A model generated the notes under the pieces. That model was not told the DNA's origin, did no database searches, and saw nothing but the letters and a program-made list of their open reading frames with translations. Of a DNA stretch of 64,000 nucleotides, positions 46,009 through 56,416 are shown one piece after another. The stretch lies in assembly GCA_027924585.1 (NCBI GenBank), contig BSBM01000092.1, positions 10,571,001 through 10,635,000 of the forward strand, given 5' to 3'. Each line of letters starts with the position of its first letter. Positions within the stretch are counted from its first letter, which is position 1. The position numbers and the translations under genes are program-made. The DNA is from Larix kaempferi. Taxonomy: Eukaryota > Streptophyta > Pinopsida > Pinales > Pinaceae.

Positions 46009-46807
46009 TGTTATCACGCAACTTGTAGTTTCCCCTAGTGGTATCCCATCTGGGACGGTAGAGGAGACAGGCAACTAAAGAGGTGACCCAAGAGATGCCA
46101 CGGTTCCCAATGAAAGGTGGGAGTCACGTCAACCGAGGCACTCTTCGCTTTAGGTCAAGGTGTAAATAGACCAAGGGGGAGACCCTATAACCAATCACAG
46201 TTGATTGGACCCAAAAAAAGGTTTCTAAGGATGAGTAAATGATGAGTTACGGAAACCAATGCAAGGCTAAGTGGACCTAAGAGTTAAGGAATGGTTGAAG
46301 GTGGTGTAAGAGATTGTTAGTGTTTCAGCCTATGTATGGTTTAGGCTGCATGATGGGGTATGATGACTAGGTATAGTACCATGTGTTTACACAAGTGTGT
46401 CTTGTTTTCTTGGGAAGTGTGAAATGGTTCTAGGTAGGCCCACAAGGTGAAGTTATGTGTGAAGTTGGTACTATAGGTTGGATAAAGGCTAGATCTATGA
46501 CTCTAGGTTGATTCTAGGAGTACCCATGTACTAGATCTAGGGTTTGACACAATTCCCAAGGAGTGCGACTTGCTTAGAGAAGGACTAGTGTCTTGTTGGA
46601 TGGGCTAATGGGGTCAAAAGGTATGTCAAAGTGTAGATCGGGACACCTAGAAGCCAAATCAAGTGGGTTAAATGAGATCTAATGGTTGGATCTTACTAGA
46701 TCTAGGTTTTTCAAGTAATGACCCTAAGTGGACCACAATCCCTTGAAACAAGGAATGCTACCCCCAAGGCGGATCGTGACAAAAAGACAGTCTAGACCTA
46801 GGTTTCA
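46009..46807. repeat. 0.8-kb direct repeat, right copy (likely LTR)
   Basis: A 799-bp partner of 40781-41578, beginning TGTTATCACGCAACTTG and ending ACCTAGGTTTCA, with only scattered differences. Together the two bracket about 4.4 kb. Near-identity suggests this insertion is young compared with most elements in the window. Confidence 0.75.
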
Positions 46808-49800
46808 TAACCTCTGCAACGGGAGTTTAAATCAACTTTCAGCCGAGAGTTTTCGTTAACTCTGGGTTAATTTTTGAGCGGGAACGATTCTCGCCCAAGA
46901 CAATTTAAAGCTCTCGCCCGAGACATTTTTTGGGCCGAGAGTTTTTGGTCAACAGTTCCAGCAGAATTTCTGCAGAATGCAGAAATGTGTCACTTTAACA
47001 AGGTTGGACCACTGCAAAACATGAGAATTACATGTCAGAGTTTATACCAGTAGATTCGTCATTCAATCTACTTTCTCATAATATAAAAATTTTCGAATTT
47101 CGTTTAGGATTACTATTTTTTTCTATTTTTTTACTATAATTTATCATTAAAAAATTTAGTGACTTAAAAATCAGTCACAATGAAAATTCAATATCATCAC
47201 AATGCCGAAGCCAAAAAAAATTTAAAAAATACAGGGATGTTCCTTGAACTGTCCTCTTCAATGGATTGGTTTTAGTTTGTTTGATAAGAGTCACATTTGA
47301 AACAAAATGAGAAGACAAAAACATGTGTCGATAATGTACCATTTTTTGAACATATGTTGTTTCGATAAATAATAAAAAATAGTTCCCAAGTCTTAAAAAA
47401 CTCAAAATATAGTCCAGGATCAAGTTTAGCGTGTGTAGAATATGAGCCTACAATTTTTTTCCCTAAAATGAATAACCATATATCAAAAAACCGTGGTCAA
47501 CACAGCTCACTCATTATCCATACGTAAAATTTTCAAGTATATGCCGTTGGTTGACAACAAATTTGTCCCACGATATTTCCATAAAAAAATACGAGTAGAA
47601 AGCTAATTCAATTCTGTAAAACCTTTGTGTTTACTTCAAGTTGAAATTCCTAAGGGATATATGTGTTTGAATAGGTCGAAGTTGAAAAACATAAAAATTA
47701 ACAGTTTTTTTTGTCAAAAACAAGCCAAAACTGTTTCCCAACTTCATGTTTTCACCCATAATACTTATGAATATGCATAGAACCACTCATATTAATATAT
47801 GAGAGATTAGGGTTGTAATAAAGGTAAAAATGGAACTATCTCCACATTGGCGGATAGGGTTATGCTAGGAGAGTAAACAAGAGAAGAAGGAAAAAAAAAG
47901 TTAGTAATGAAATACTATAATTATGGAGTGAAAGTAAATACATAATTGTCGTAAAAAGTGCATATTTAGACGATGAAATATAAGTGGTTGATTCATAAAT
48001 CATGGAATGCACTATCCATAGTGGTATCAAGGATGAAAAAAAAGGGATTAAAGCGGCATAAATGAAATTTGGACATTTAACTGAGTCCCTAATTGGAAGA
48101 GTATAATGACATATGATCTTCAATAAAAGCTTGTGACAACTAGAGTAATTGGTAGTAATAATAAGAGAAGATCGTAATAGAAGAAATGTGCATGTATTAT
48201 CAAGTTCGAGTAAGACATAAAATTAAGTTTTGTACATCAAATGAATACATGATCTTGATCTTCACTCTGTAGGGTAAATTAAAAGTTGATCGACAATAGA
48301 TGGGTTGTAAAATCGTAAAATTTTATGAGGAACCTAGATAGTCATGCTAGGAGGAAATCCGTAAGGGTGTGATGTTATCTTGTGAGGGAATGACCTTATG
48401 TCATAATTTAATTTCTAAACAAAAGAAAAATGATATATCGTGTGATGCATAAGTCAGATTCCTTGAAAGTGGTTCATAATGTAGTACATTGATGCGAAAA
48501 TGGTGTGTGATGTATGACTTAGAAGTAGTCATTACTTAATGGGAAATTGGGATTTTGGAATGAATTCGACTTGATTTTTAACCTAATTGTTAGCCTTGAG
48601 TATGTTTATATAATGATTTTTAAGGACATTGTTGGGTGTGCCTAGTTTGGATTACCTAATGTATCTCTCATTAACATATGTTGTTGATGATGTGTTAGTT
48701 TTGAGCTTTCTCTTATTCATGTAAGAGTAATAAAAGGTATTGCACAACAAATAATATTGGACATAGAATGAATTTATGTTAGTTTAAAAACAACAAACAA
48801 CACAATTGCAACATATGAATTATAGGCGTGTCAATGACAAATGACCATTAAGATAAGTAAGGGGGTTAAACAACATGAGCATCAACCATAGTATTTGGTA
48901 TGGTGTGATAGAACAAATGAGCTCATTAGCATATTGTGATGGGAGTTTGTTAATGCAGTATAAGTAATGATGAGTAAGAACTATAGTGTTAGTGTACACA
49001 AATAAGGAAGAGTCATCATTTTGTGTAATTAATGGATTATAAATAAGAACTAATAAGTGTAACTTAGATACTAAAAGTAATAGAATAGATAGGATTAGTG
49101 GATCAACATAAAGACGTGAATGAAGGAAATGTGTATATCAAGGTAAGGGATGGTTAGCGAAATAGTACCAAACATAGAACAATGATGTAAGGGTTACAAA
49201 AAAAAAAATGGAAATGCAGTAGAAGATAAGTTCTAGTTGAACTTGTAAAAAGTGGTTAATGATGATATGGAAATTTCTCCATGATATTTTTAAACTGCGT
49301 TCTCAATGGGTGTATCATTTACACCAACAACCTTTAAATAAAGAGCATGATGACTTCATAATTTATCACTAATAATAAATCTTGATATAGAGAAATGGCG
49401 TAAGTCAAAGTGAAATTAACTAAAGATGAGATCCGATTAAAAGTCATGACAATGACTTAGAATCAAATTAAAAGTAATATATAAGATAAGGTATCCTTAT
49501 GAATCACATTATAGAACGTGCAAATTACTTTAATTTAACAAGGATGTTGAATATTCTATGGATTAAGTATGGTAATGAACCTTGAGTAGTTAAAACCAAC
49601 AACCAATGTGATGTTAAACAAAATATAAGAACACCTCCATTAAGATTAAATGAATGAAATTGTAGATGTCGTATGTATATTTAGGAGGTGTCCCAGTAGG
49701 GAAAGTACACCCTAGGTTCAGCTACCTGGGAGGACGCACAGATCATGCATCGTGATTGTTCCACACTATTTTGACCATAACTTCGGGACGAAGTTTCCTG

Positions 49801-49813
49801 AAGGGTGGGTGTA
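46808..49813. other. Degenerate stretch before the 2.7-kb LTR
   Basis: From 46810 to 46960 the words GCCGAGAG and CTCGCCC recur (TTCAGCCGAGAGTTTTCG, GGGCCGAGAGTTTTTGG). After that the sequence is AT-rich, with no frame, to about 49680. The last 60 bases (GACCATAACTTCGGGACGAAG, then TTCCTGAAGGGTGGGTG) look like the conserved 3' end and polypurine tract of a Ty3/gypsy element. An older copy probably lies here in decayed form. Confidence 0.4.
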
Positions 49814-52513
49814 TGTAACGCCCCGTTTTGACATTACTACCTAAACTATTATTATATGTTGTATTTGCTTGATTATGAGACTTCGTCGATTTGACGACAT
49901 TGTGGACATGTGTTTCTATTATTTTGCCGATATAGATATGTGTGTGTGTGTGATGTTAGTATTAGGATACGTAGTCATGTTAGATATGTATCATGTGTTA
50001 GCTATGTCTCATATGTGCAAGTTAATGAATGATGGGTACATGGATACCATTAAAGTTATTGTTGAACGAAATAATGTTATACTAGGTGCATGGTGAAAAT
50101 AATGAATTGATTATTGTTGTTATGATTATGACAAAATGTATGTGTACATGTTGAGGATTTGTGCACGATATTCGAGATTGTATGTCGAGGACTAACTTAC
50201 AGGTTAAAATGGCTAAGTGATAGCTGGGTCCTACGAGGTGGGAGAGCCTCGGGGACATGCACTCCGAAAGATAAACGGTATGTAGGTGATGCATTATTTA
50301 CTTTCACATGATTATTATGATGTATGGGTGGGGTAGGGTTTCAGGAAACTCAACTGCCCAGATTGGTTATACGATGACAAAACTAGTACAAGTGCAACAC
50401 TGTTATTATGTTGGGTAGACATAGTCCCTTGTTCCATTAGGGGGGTGGAGGCTTTACCCACCGTTTATCCCCGAAACCCAGAGTCATGGGAGGGTTGTGC
50501 TACGGCGCGCTCCCCAAGGTGTGTGATTATGACTTGTGGTTTCCTGCTAGGGAAGCTTGGTCTATGTAGATGACACTTCCGCTTACAGGTTCTAGCTGGA
50601 ACTGGTCATGACTTGACATTTCAGGGTAGTCTAACAGAGGACAGGATAGGATGTGGAAGTTAGTGATGATGTAGGTAGATAGGTGTAGTTTGAAGTAGGG
50701 GTGATAACAAGATCTAACTGTATGTGTGTAAAACCCTTGATTAAGTATGTGTCATAACTCAGTAATGTATGAATTGTCGTAACTTAATAAGATTTCAGTT
50801 AGTCAACGGATTGTACCTTGCAAACTACGTTTAAAACTTGTGTCGGTGAACAACAAGTTTTGTGATTATGATCGATGTGTGTGAATTATTATTGTTAGTG
50901 TACTTACACGAGGTATGTAAGCAGTAGCTACGCTTACATAACTCACCTACATATTTATAAATTGTGTAAAATATTGTTGAATAATGATGTTAATTATTGT
51001 CATTTAGTAATTAACTATTGTTGATCAATGTCAATAATGTCGATTAAAGTTAATAATGATGATTAATGCTAACAATGTATATTAATGTTAATTACTGTCA
51101 ATTAAGGTTATTTATGTGATTAATGTTAATTATTGTACATTAATGATTAATTATTGTTGATTAATAAACAAGTTACAGTTAAAATTAGGTAGTAAATAAT
51201 GCAATTTGGTTAGTAATGCTTAATTGAATATATGAGTTATATATTGAAATACTGTGTGGATGTGTTGTGATTCTAAATGATCACTATGTACATGTTTGTG
51301 CTTAATTAATAATTAACTTAATATTTATGTTAATTTATTCAATTAATGGTTATTAAATTAGTAAATAGGTATTAATGAGGGTTGGTTGTTGTTAACCACG
51401 TTACTATCAACTTGACTAATAAATGTTAATTAAAGGATGAATTATAATAGCTCCATCCATGGTGATTATGATTAATTTTAATTAATTAGGGTTAATTATG
51501 ATTAATTAAGATGTGGTATTAAATTAATATGATAAAATATGCTTGAGATTTATAAATAAACATTACTAATTAAAATATGAAATTGGGTGTTGTATTAGTC
51601 AACAAACGAAGAATGATATTAATGAGGATAAGTTCGTATTTAATATGAAACTTGTGGTTAGTAGGTGACCCCAACCCATACATAAAAATAAAATTATTAA
51701 TTATAAATTGATGGGGGGCCCATACATTACAATAATATTATTAATTATGAATTGATGGGGGATGGGCTTGAGGAAGGACCTGGAGGGAAAACATTTATGT
51801 TTAGGATAAGGCATTAATGGTGAGTGGAGAAGAGCCAGAAAACCATGGGATAAGATGGAGAAGAGAGGAAGAAGTGGAGGATCTTTTACCTTAGATATTT
51901 TGGGGAGAAGTTTTGGAGAGGAGATAGAGAATTTTCAGAGCAGAGCTTAAAGGGGGTTTCTTGTTGGAGATTTCTGAAGGGATATAACAGGTTGGCTTGT
52001 ACTCGGTTTGGGCTTGGGGGTCCAAAGGGGTACCTTTGGAGCTGGGTGGTTGGCAAGACCACACTAGTTGATAGGGTGGCAAAACTGTTTGGGATGGTTG
52101 AGTTTCAGGGTTTTGGGGAAGGTTTTTGGTTGCAGGGAAACATCAAGGCATTTAACAAAAGGGATCAGCAAAGGGGACAGCAACAAGGGTGGATCTACTT
52201 GCTATTGTGAGGTAATTTTTAGTCAGGTATATAATCCATTTTTAACTCTGTTTCAATTTTTACTTCCAGTTAAGAAATATTATATGTTGTCACACCTATA
52301 CAAACAGAAATGGTTAGAAATAGATAGTTAAAAATAGGTATAGCAGAAAATATATATATATATGTAGCAACCTGTAAGAATAAATGTTGTTTTTATAGAC
52401 CTGAAATTGAACACAAACCAACAAAACAGAAACATAAAATGACACAGAACGTAAACAGAAATAAATGATTAGTTTATTGATAAACTGAGATTATCTAGGA
52501 CCGGGGTCCTACA
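49814..52513 (+). mobile_element. 5' LTR (2.7 kb) of the right-hand gypsy element
   Basis: It starts TGTAACGCCCCG, the typical start of many plant Ty3/gypsy LTRs, and ends GGGGTCCTACA two bases before an initiator-Met primer site. The interior has AT-rich repeats of TTAATTATTGTTGATTAATG-like words (50980-51180). Short ORFs inside it (e.g. 51992-52210) are not genes. It is preceded by what looks like the 3' end of another element, so it may be shared between two tandem copies. Confidence 0.75.
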
Positions 52514-52515
52514 TA

Positions 52516-52532
52516 TGGTATCAGAGCCATGG
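52516..52532 (+). promoter_or_regulatory. Primer-binding site for initiator-Met tRNA
   Basis: TGGTATCAGAGCCATGG is a close match to the complement of the plant initiator-Met tRNA 3' end. It fixes plus-strand direction for the element. Confidence 0.93.
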
Positions 52533-53360
52533 TTCCAAATCTGGAACCAGGGGGCTCATTACAGTGAGTAAGAACAAGTGAAAAAAAAACAAAGGGATTT
52601 ACCCTGTGGTAAGCTAATAACTAATTAGCACAAATTAAAAATATATGTATATATGTTGTGTAAAAATTAATATGGCCAAGGGCCATATATGAATACCTAC
52701 TTCTACATGCATATAATACTATATACATATTTTGCAATATGAAAATGGAATATTAAATTTGGCATATGAAAAGAACTTGGTTGAACCCAACATAAACAAA
52801 GGTTATGCATATATATATAAATATATAAGTGTGAATAGAGTAATTTCTACTGGAAGCCATGGACTAACTGGGCACCTGCAAAAAGACGAGACACTAAAAT
52901 AATTATACTGATAAATGTGGAATTATAGCCATAAAGACATGGTAAAAATTTTCTTCAATATTGAAAAAAAATATATAATAATATATGTATATATATAAAA
53001 AATATATATATTATAGTTTGTATATAAGCAAAACTATATACATTTTTTTATATATATACAAATTACAAAAAAAAAATTAGAAATGTTATAAACGATTTTT
53101 TTTTCTTGTTAAAAATAAAAAAAATACACATATAAACAATAGAAAAAAAAATGTTTTGAAATGTCAAAAGCAAAAAAAAAATACATTACAAAAAAAATAC
53201 ATATATAAACTTATTAAAAATAAAAACAAAACAAAACAAAAAACAAATTTTGAAATGTTAAATATATATATATATATATATAAAATTGCATTCTCGGCGG
53301 CTATGTTGTAGCTGTAAGGCTCGTGTCCTGGGCAAGGCCCGACCAAAAACCCGCAAGGCT

Positions 53361-53492
53361 CGACGGCCATGGGCCTGCCTGAGCCGGCAGCTCGGCGGCC
53401 ATGGGCCAGCCTGAGCGCAGCTGCTTGGTGGCCATGGGCCAGCCTAAGCGCGGCTGCTCCACGGCCATGGGTCTGCCTGAGCAGAGCCGGCC
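53361..53492. repeat. GC-rich minisatellite, ~33 bp x 4
   Basis: Four diverged copies of GGCCATGGGCCAGCCTGAGC plus GCGGCTGCTYSG follow one another, with CCATGG at about 53367, 53399, 53432 and 53464. The block is strongly GC-rich in an otherwise AT-rich leader. Confidence 0.8.
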
Positions 53493-53731
53493 AGCAGCAG
53501 GACACGGCCATGGCGGCCCGGCTAGCAGCTCGCAGGGCGTGGCCTGGGCACGCTCGGCCAACAGCCACAGGCCGCATTCCTGAAAGTAGGGTAAACGAAA
53601 AAAAAAACGTTTTTTTAAATAATACCTAGTTTAAAAAAAAAAAACAAGTTTAAAACAAATTTTTTTTATATATGCGGTAGGCCGAACAACATGAGGGATG
53701 CGGCCATGAGCGGCCATCCCGTTAGAGGCAA

Positions 53732-53735
<4 letters not shown>

Positions 53736-53787
<52 letters not shown>
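53736..53787. repeat. (AT)n microsatellite, ~52 bp
   Basis: The longest uninterrupted dinucleotide run in the window. Further AT runs lie at 53263-53282 and 54461-54486. Confidence 0.95.
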
Positions 53788-53790
<3 letters not shown>

Positions 53791-55207
53791 CAAATAAAAA
53801 CAATGAACTACAAGGGAAAAAAAATTTGACTCTCAGCGTGGCTTGCGGCCATGGCCAGCAGCCAAGGTACAACCCAGCTCGGCCAAGGAACGCGGCCAGC
53901 AGCCCATAGGCATGCCACCGACCTACAAAAAAAAATCTATTATAGAGAAAAGAAAAAACAAACACACACACACAATTTTTTTTTTGAAACTGGGAGAGCA
54001 GCCATACTTGCCAGCCAAGCTATCAGCGATGGAGCAAGCTCTCGCTAGCTATGGCAGCCTCGGAAGGGCTCCTCCTTGGAGCAGAGCGCTCCGCAAAAAT
54101 GAATGAGTTAAATGAACCCCATAGGAGGCTTGACCTTAGTTATAGAGTTTTTAATATTATTTAATTGCATGCCCTGATGACCAGGGAGAGGCCGCGTGGC
54201 TTAGGTTAAGACAATTAGGGTTGATTTTATTCTTTTTTTATTATTGTTTTATATATATTATTTATTATATTTATGTATATATAAACAAAATTACATAATA
54301 AATAATTTTTTTAATTATTTATTAATTTCGAAATTGATTTCATTTTATTTACTAAATAGTTGTTTTATAATTAATTTTATTAATTATTTAATAAATTAAG
54401 GTTAATATATTGATGTTAAATGTATAAATTGTAAAAATATTTTTATTTTATTTTATTGAAATATATATATATATATATATATATATAGAAAAAAAGGGGA
54501 GTAATAATTATAAATAAGTAAAAAAAAAGGGAAAATAAATGCTAATTAACTAGTGTTAATGAATGTTAGTGTTAATTAATTAGCGTTAATGAATGTTAGT
54601 GTTAATTAGTTAGTGTTAGTATGTTAACTAATTAGTGTTAAACTAAGACAAACTATATAGTTTTGAGGGGGCTAAATTAACACTAAATGGTTATTTTGTT
54701 CTTAAAACTGTTCCTTGCCGAAACTTCGATGTATAGTCGAAGGGGCGAGAATGACCCGGAATCTCAAAAATGAGACACCACAGAGACCAGCATGACGAGC
54801 TGATTACTAGGGCACTAGTTCTACCCCATGATCAAAATGTTTGATAAACACGACACTAGACCTAAAACTTAGGTTATTCTTTTATTTAATTATAAAAATG
54901 ACTGGTTATTAATAAGAAGCGGGGTAGTAAACATTAATGAAATATCTTGAAGAGTTGATGGAGACTTAATGAGGATTGTGTGGAATCCAATACCTAAACC
55001 TACGTAGAACTTCTGTAGTGTATCTAGTACCGGGTGGCCTCAGGATGTCTTGATCGAAACGCCCAGAACTATAGCTCTTAGAGTAAAAACGCTCGTAAAA
55101 ACAATTGTCCGACGCAATTTCTTTATTAACTGTTGAGTTTAATGGTAACATAGTCTTGATGTCGTCGTATGCTAATTATCCTATTATTCCATGTTACAAG
55201 GATAAAC

Positions 55208-55809
55208 ATGGTAAGAACGCGAGCAGGTCGAGGGCGAGGTCAGGCGATGGCATTACCTAAGCCAAATGTGCCGGCACCATCACCAAAGACCATCATTATA
55301 CTGCGCTTGCTGGAAGCAATAAATAAAACACTCAGGGGACTAGTATAGAGAGGAAGTGTTACCTCAGAGCTAGAAGTGGAGGCCCCTCCACTAAGGGAGG
55401 AAGTTCCTGTGGTAGAAGTGAATATGGTACCAAGACCTCCGCATCAGGATATCTCAAGGGAGCTTCAGCAGATAAGGCTTCCAGAGTTTTCAGGGGGTCG
55501 AGCAGGGATACGAGCAGAGTCTTGGTTGGAAGAGATGACCAGGTGCTTGACCTTACAGGAGTACACTTCCATGTCCAAGTCCAAGATGGAAATATTTCAA
55601 CTAAACGGGGTTGCTTTGAACTGGTGGGGGAACCAAGAAAGGCAGCTACACCTTACACCAGACACGGTTCCATGGGAATTGTTTGTGGGAAAATTCAAGG
55701 GGAAGTACTTACCCGCATCCTACCAGGAAGAACAAGCAGGGTCTCTTCATGCCTTGGTACAAATGCATCTATCAGTGGAGGATTATGAAGAGAGGTTCAT
55801 GGAATTAGT
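55208..55809 (+). pseudogene. Ty3/gypsy gag, first 200 codons (split by Copia)
   Basis: Starts at an ATG coding MVRTRAGRGRGQAMALP, as many plant gypsy gag proteins do. A TAG stop interrupts it at 55346-55348, but the frame continues unchanged with EAPPLREEVPVVEVNM. The retrotransposon gag domain follows: RLPEFSGG, AESWLEEMTRCLTLQEY, MEIFQLNGVALNWWGN, PWELFVGKFKGKYLP, and SLHALVQMHLSVEDYEERF. At 55809 the gene is cut by the Copia element, and the next codon continues at 63366. Gag forms the particle around the element RNA. Apart from stop codons the reading frame is intact. Confidence 0.9.
55805..55809. other. Target-site duplication TTAGT, left copy
   Basis: TTAGT sits directly before the LTR start TGTTGAAATATT and is repeated at 63361-63365 directly after the LTR end TTTTAACA. 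Confidence 0.97.
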
Positions 55810-56404
55810 TGTTGAAATATTGTAACTTCTAAGAATATTATATTTGTACTTTATTATTCTAGAGATGTTTCATTCCTCCGGGAAGACCCTATTGTATATC
55901 CGAATATGTTTTATTCCTCCGTGGAGAATGTGGTAACTTGGGGTTATTAGACTTCCCCAGTGGGGTCGGCCCTATATGAGTCACGTGGGTTAAAGGGTTA
56001 TTAGACCACCCTAGAGGGGTCGACCCAGTCAGAATTATGCTAAGTGGTTAAGTTGGGGCCAACCTAGTTAGTGTAAAGGTCAAGTCGGAGTTGTGTATAA
56101 ATAAAGGAGGTGTGTTCCTCATTTAACACACATACACTCTCTTGTGATTGGCGTATAGGTGAGAGAGAGATCTGCTATGGAGGAGAAGGAGCTCATGTTT
56201 GGGGATTACATCTTTGTATTTGCTGGTCATCTATATTGAGGAAACTTTGCTAGGTTTTCTACCCCATGAGGGTTTCCCAGGATAGATCTGTGTCTCTTGT
56301 GTTTATGCTATGCTTGTTATTCTTTCAGTGATCTTGTATATGCTATTGTTGTGAAATGGAATGTAATGCTGATATTTTTTGTCTTAGAATATTGAATTTT
56401 AACA
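55810..56404 (+). mobile_element. Copia 5' LTR (595 bp)
   Basis: Starts TGTTGAAATATTGTAACTTC and ends TTGAATTTTAACA, right before the primer site. It contains repeats of CATTCCTCC / TTATTCCTCCG near its start, a TATA box at about 56096, and AGGGTTTCCCAGGATAGATC. It is the same family as the solo LTR at 19860-20414. Confidence 0.95.
56096..56105 (+). promoter_or_regulatory. TATA box of the Copia 5' LTR
   Basis: TATAAATAAA lies about 240 bp into the LTR, conserved in place with the 3' LTR (TATAAATAGA at 62292) and the solo LTR at 19860-20414. It would drive transcription of the element. Confidence 0.65.
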
Positions 56405-56416
56405 TGGTATCAGAGC
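56405..56416 (+). promoter_or_regulatory. Copia primer-binding site (initiator-Met tRNA)
   Basis: TGGTATCAGAGC follows the LTR without a gap and matches the complement of the initiator-Met tRNA end, as is usual for plant Copia elements. Confidence 0.95.

Larger units (their letters stand above)
52533..55207 (+). other. Leader of the right-hand gypsy element, microsatellite-rich
   Basis: A long untranslated leader between primer site and gag. It is AT-rich with several (AT)n runs, but broken by short GC-rich islands (53290-53585, 53690-53730, 53830-53920, 54000-54090). A GTTAATTAGTTAGTGTTAATG-type array lies at 54540-54650. ORFs at 53164-53629 and 53666-54106 occur on both strands of the same low-complexity sequence and are rejected as genes. 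Confidence 0.5.

Noticed and set aside
45535-46074. Start of the unknown frame inside the direct repeat at 46074
   Set aside because: The frame enters the repeat by chance and has no ATG there. The other copy of the repeat leads into unrelated sequence.
53164-53629. ORFs of 60-137 codons on both strands with Ala-, Gly- and Pro-rich sequence
   Set aside because: They overlap on opposite strands across the same 33-bp GC-rich minisatellite. Their sequence is repeat-driven and no family features are visible.
53666-53971. ORFs with IYIYIYIY runs on both strands
   Set aside because: Translations of an (AT)n microsatellite, not a membrane protein.
55376-55825. 149-codon ORF read as an independent gene
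   Set aside because: It is the middle of gypsy gag. Its last codons (after 55809) belong to the inserted Copia LTR.
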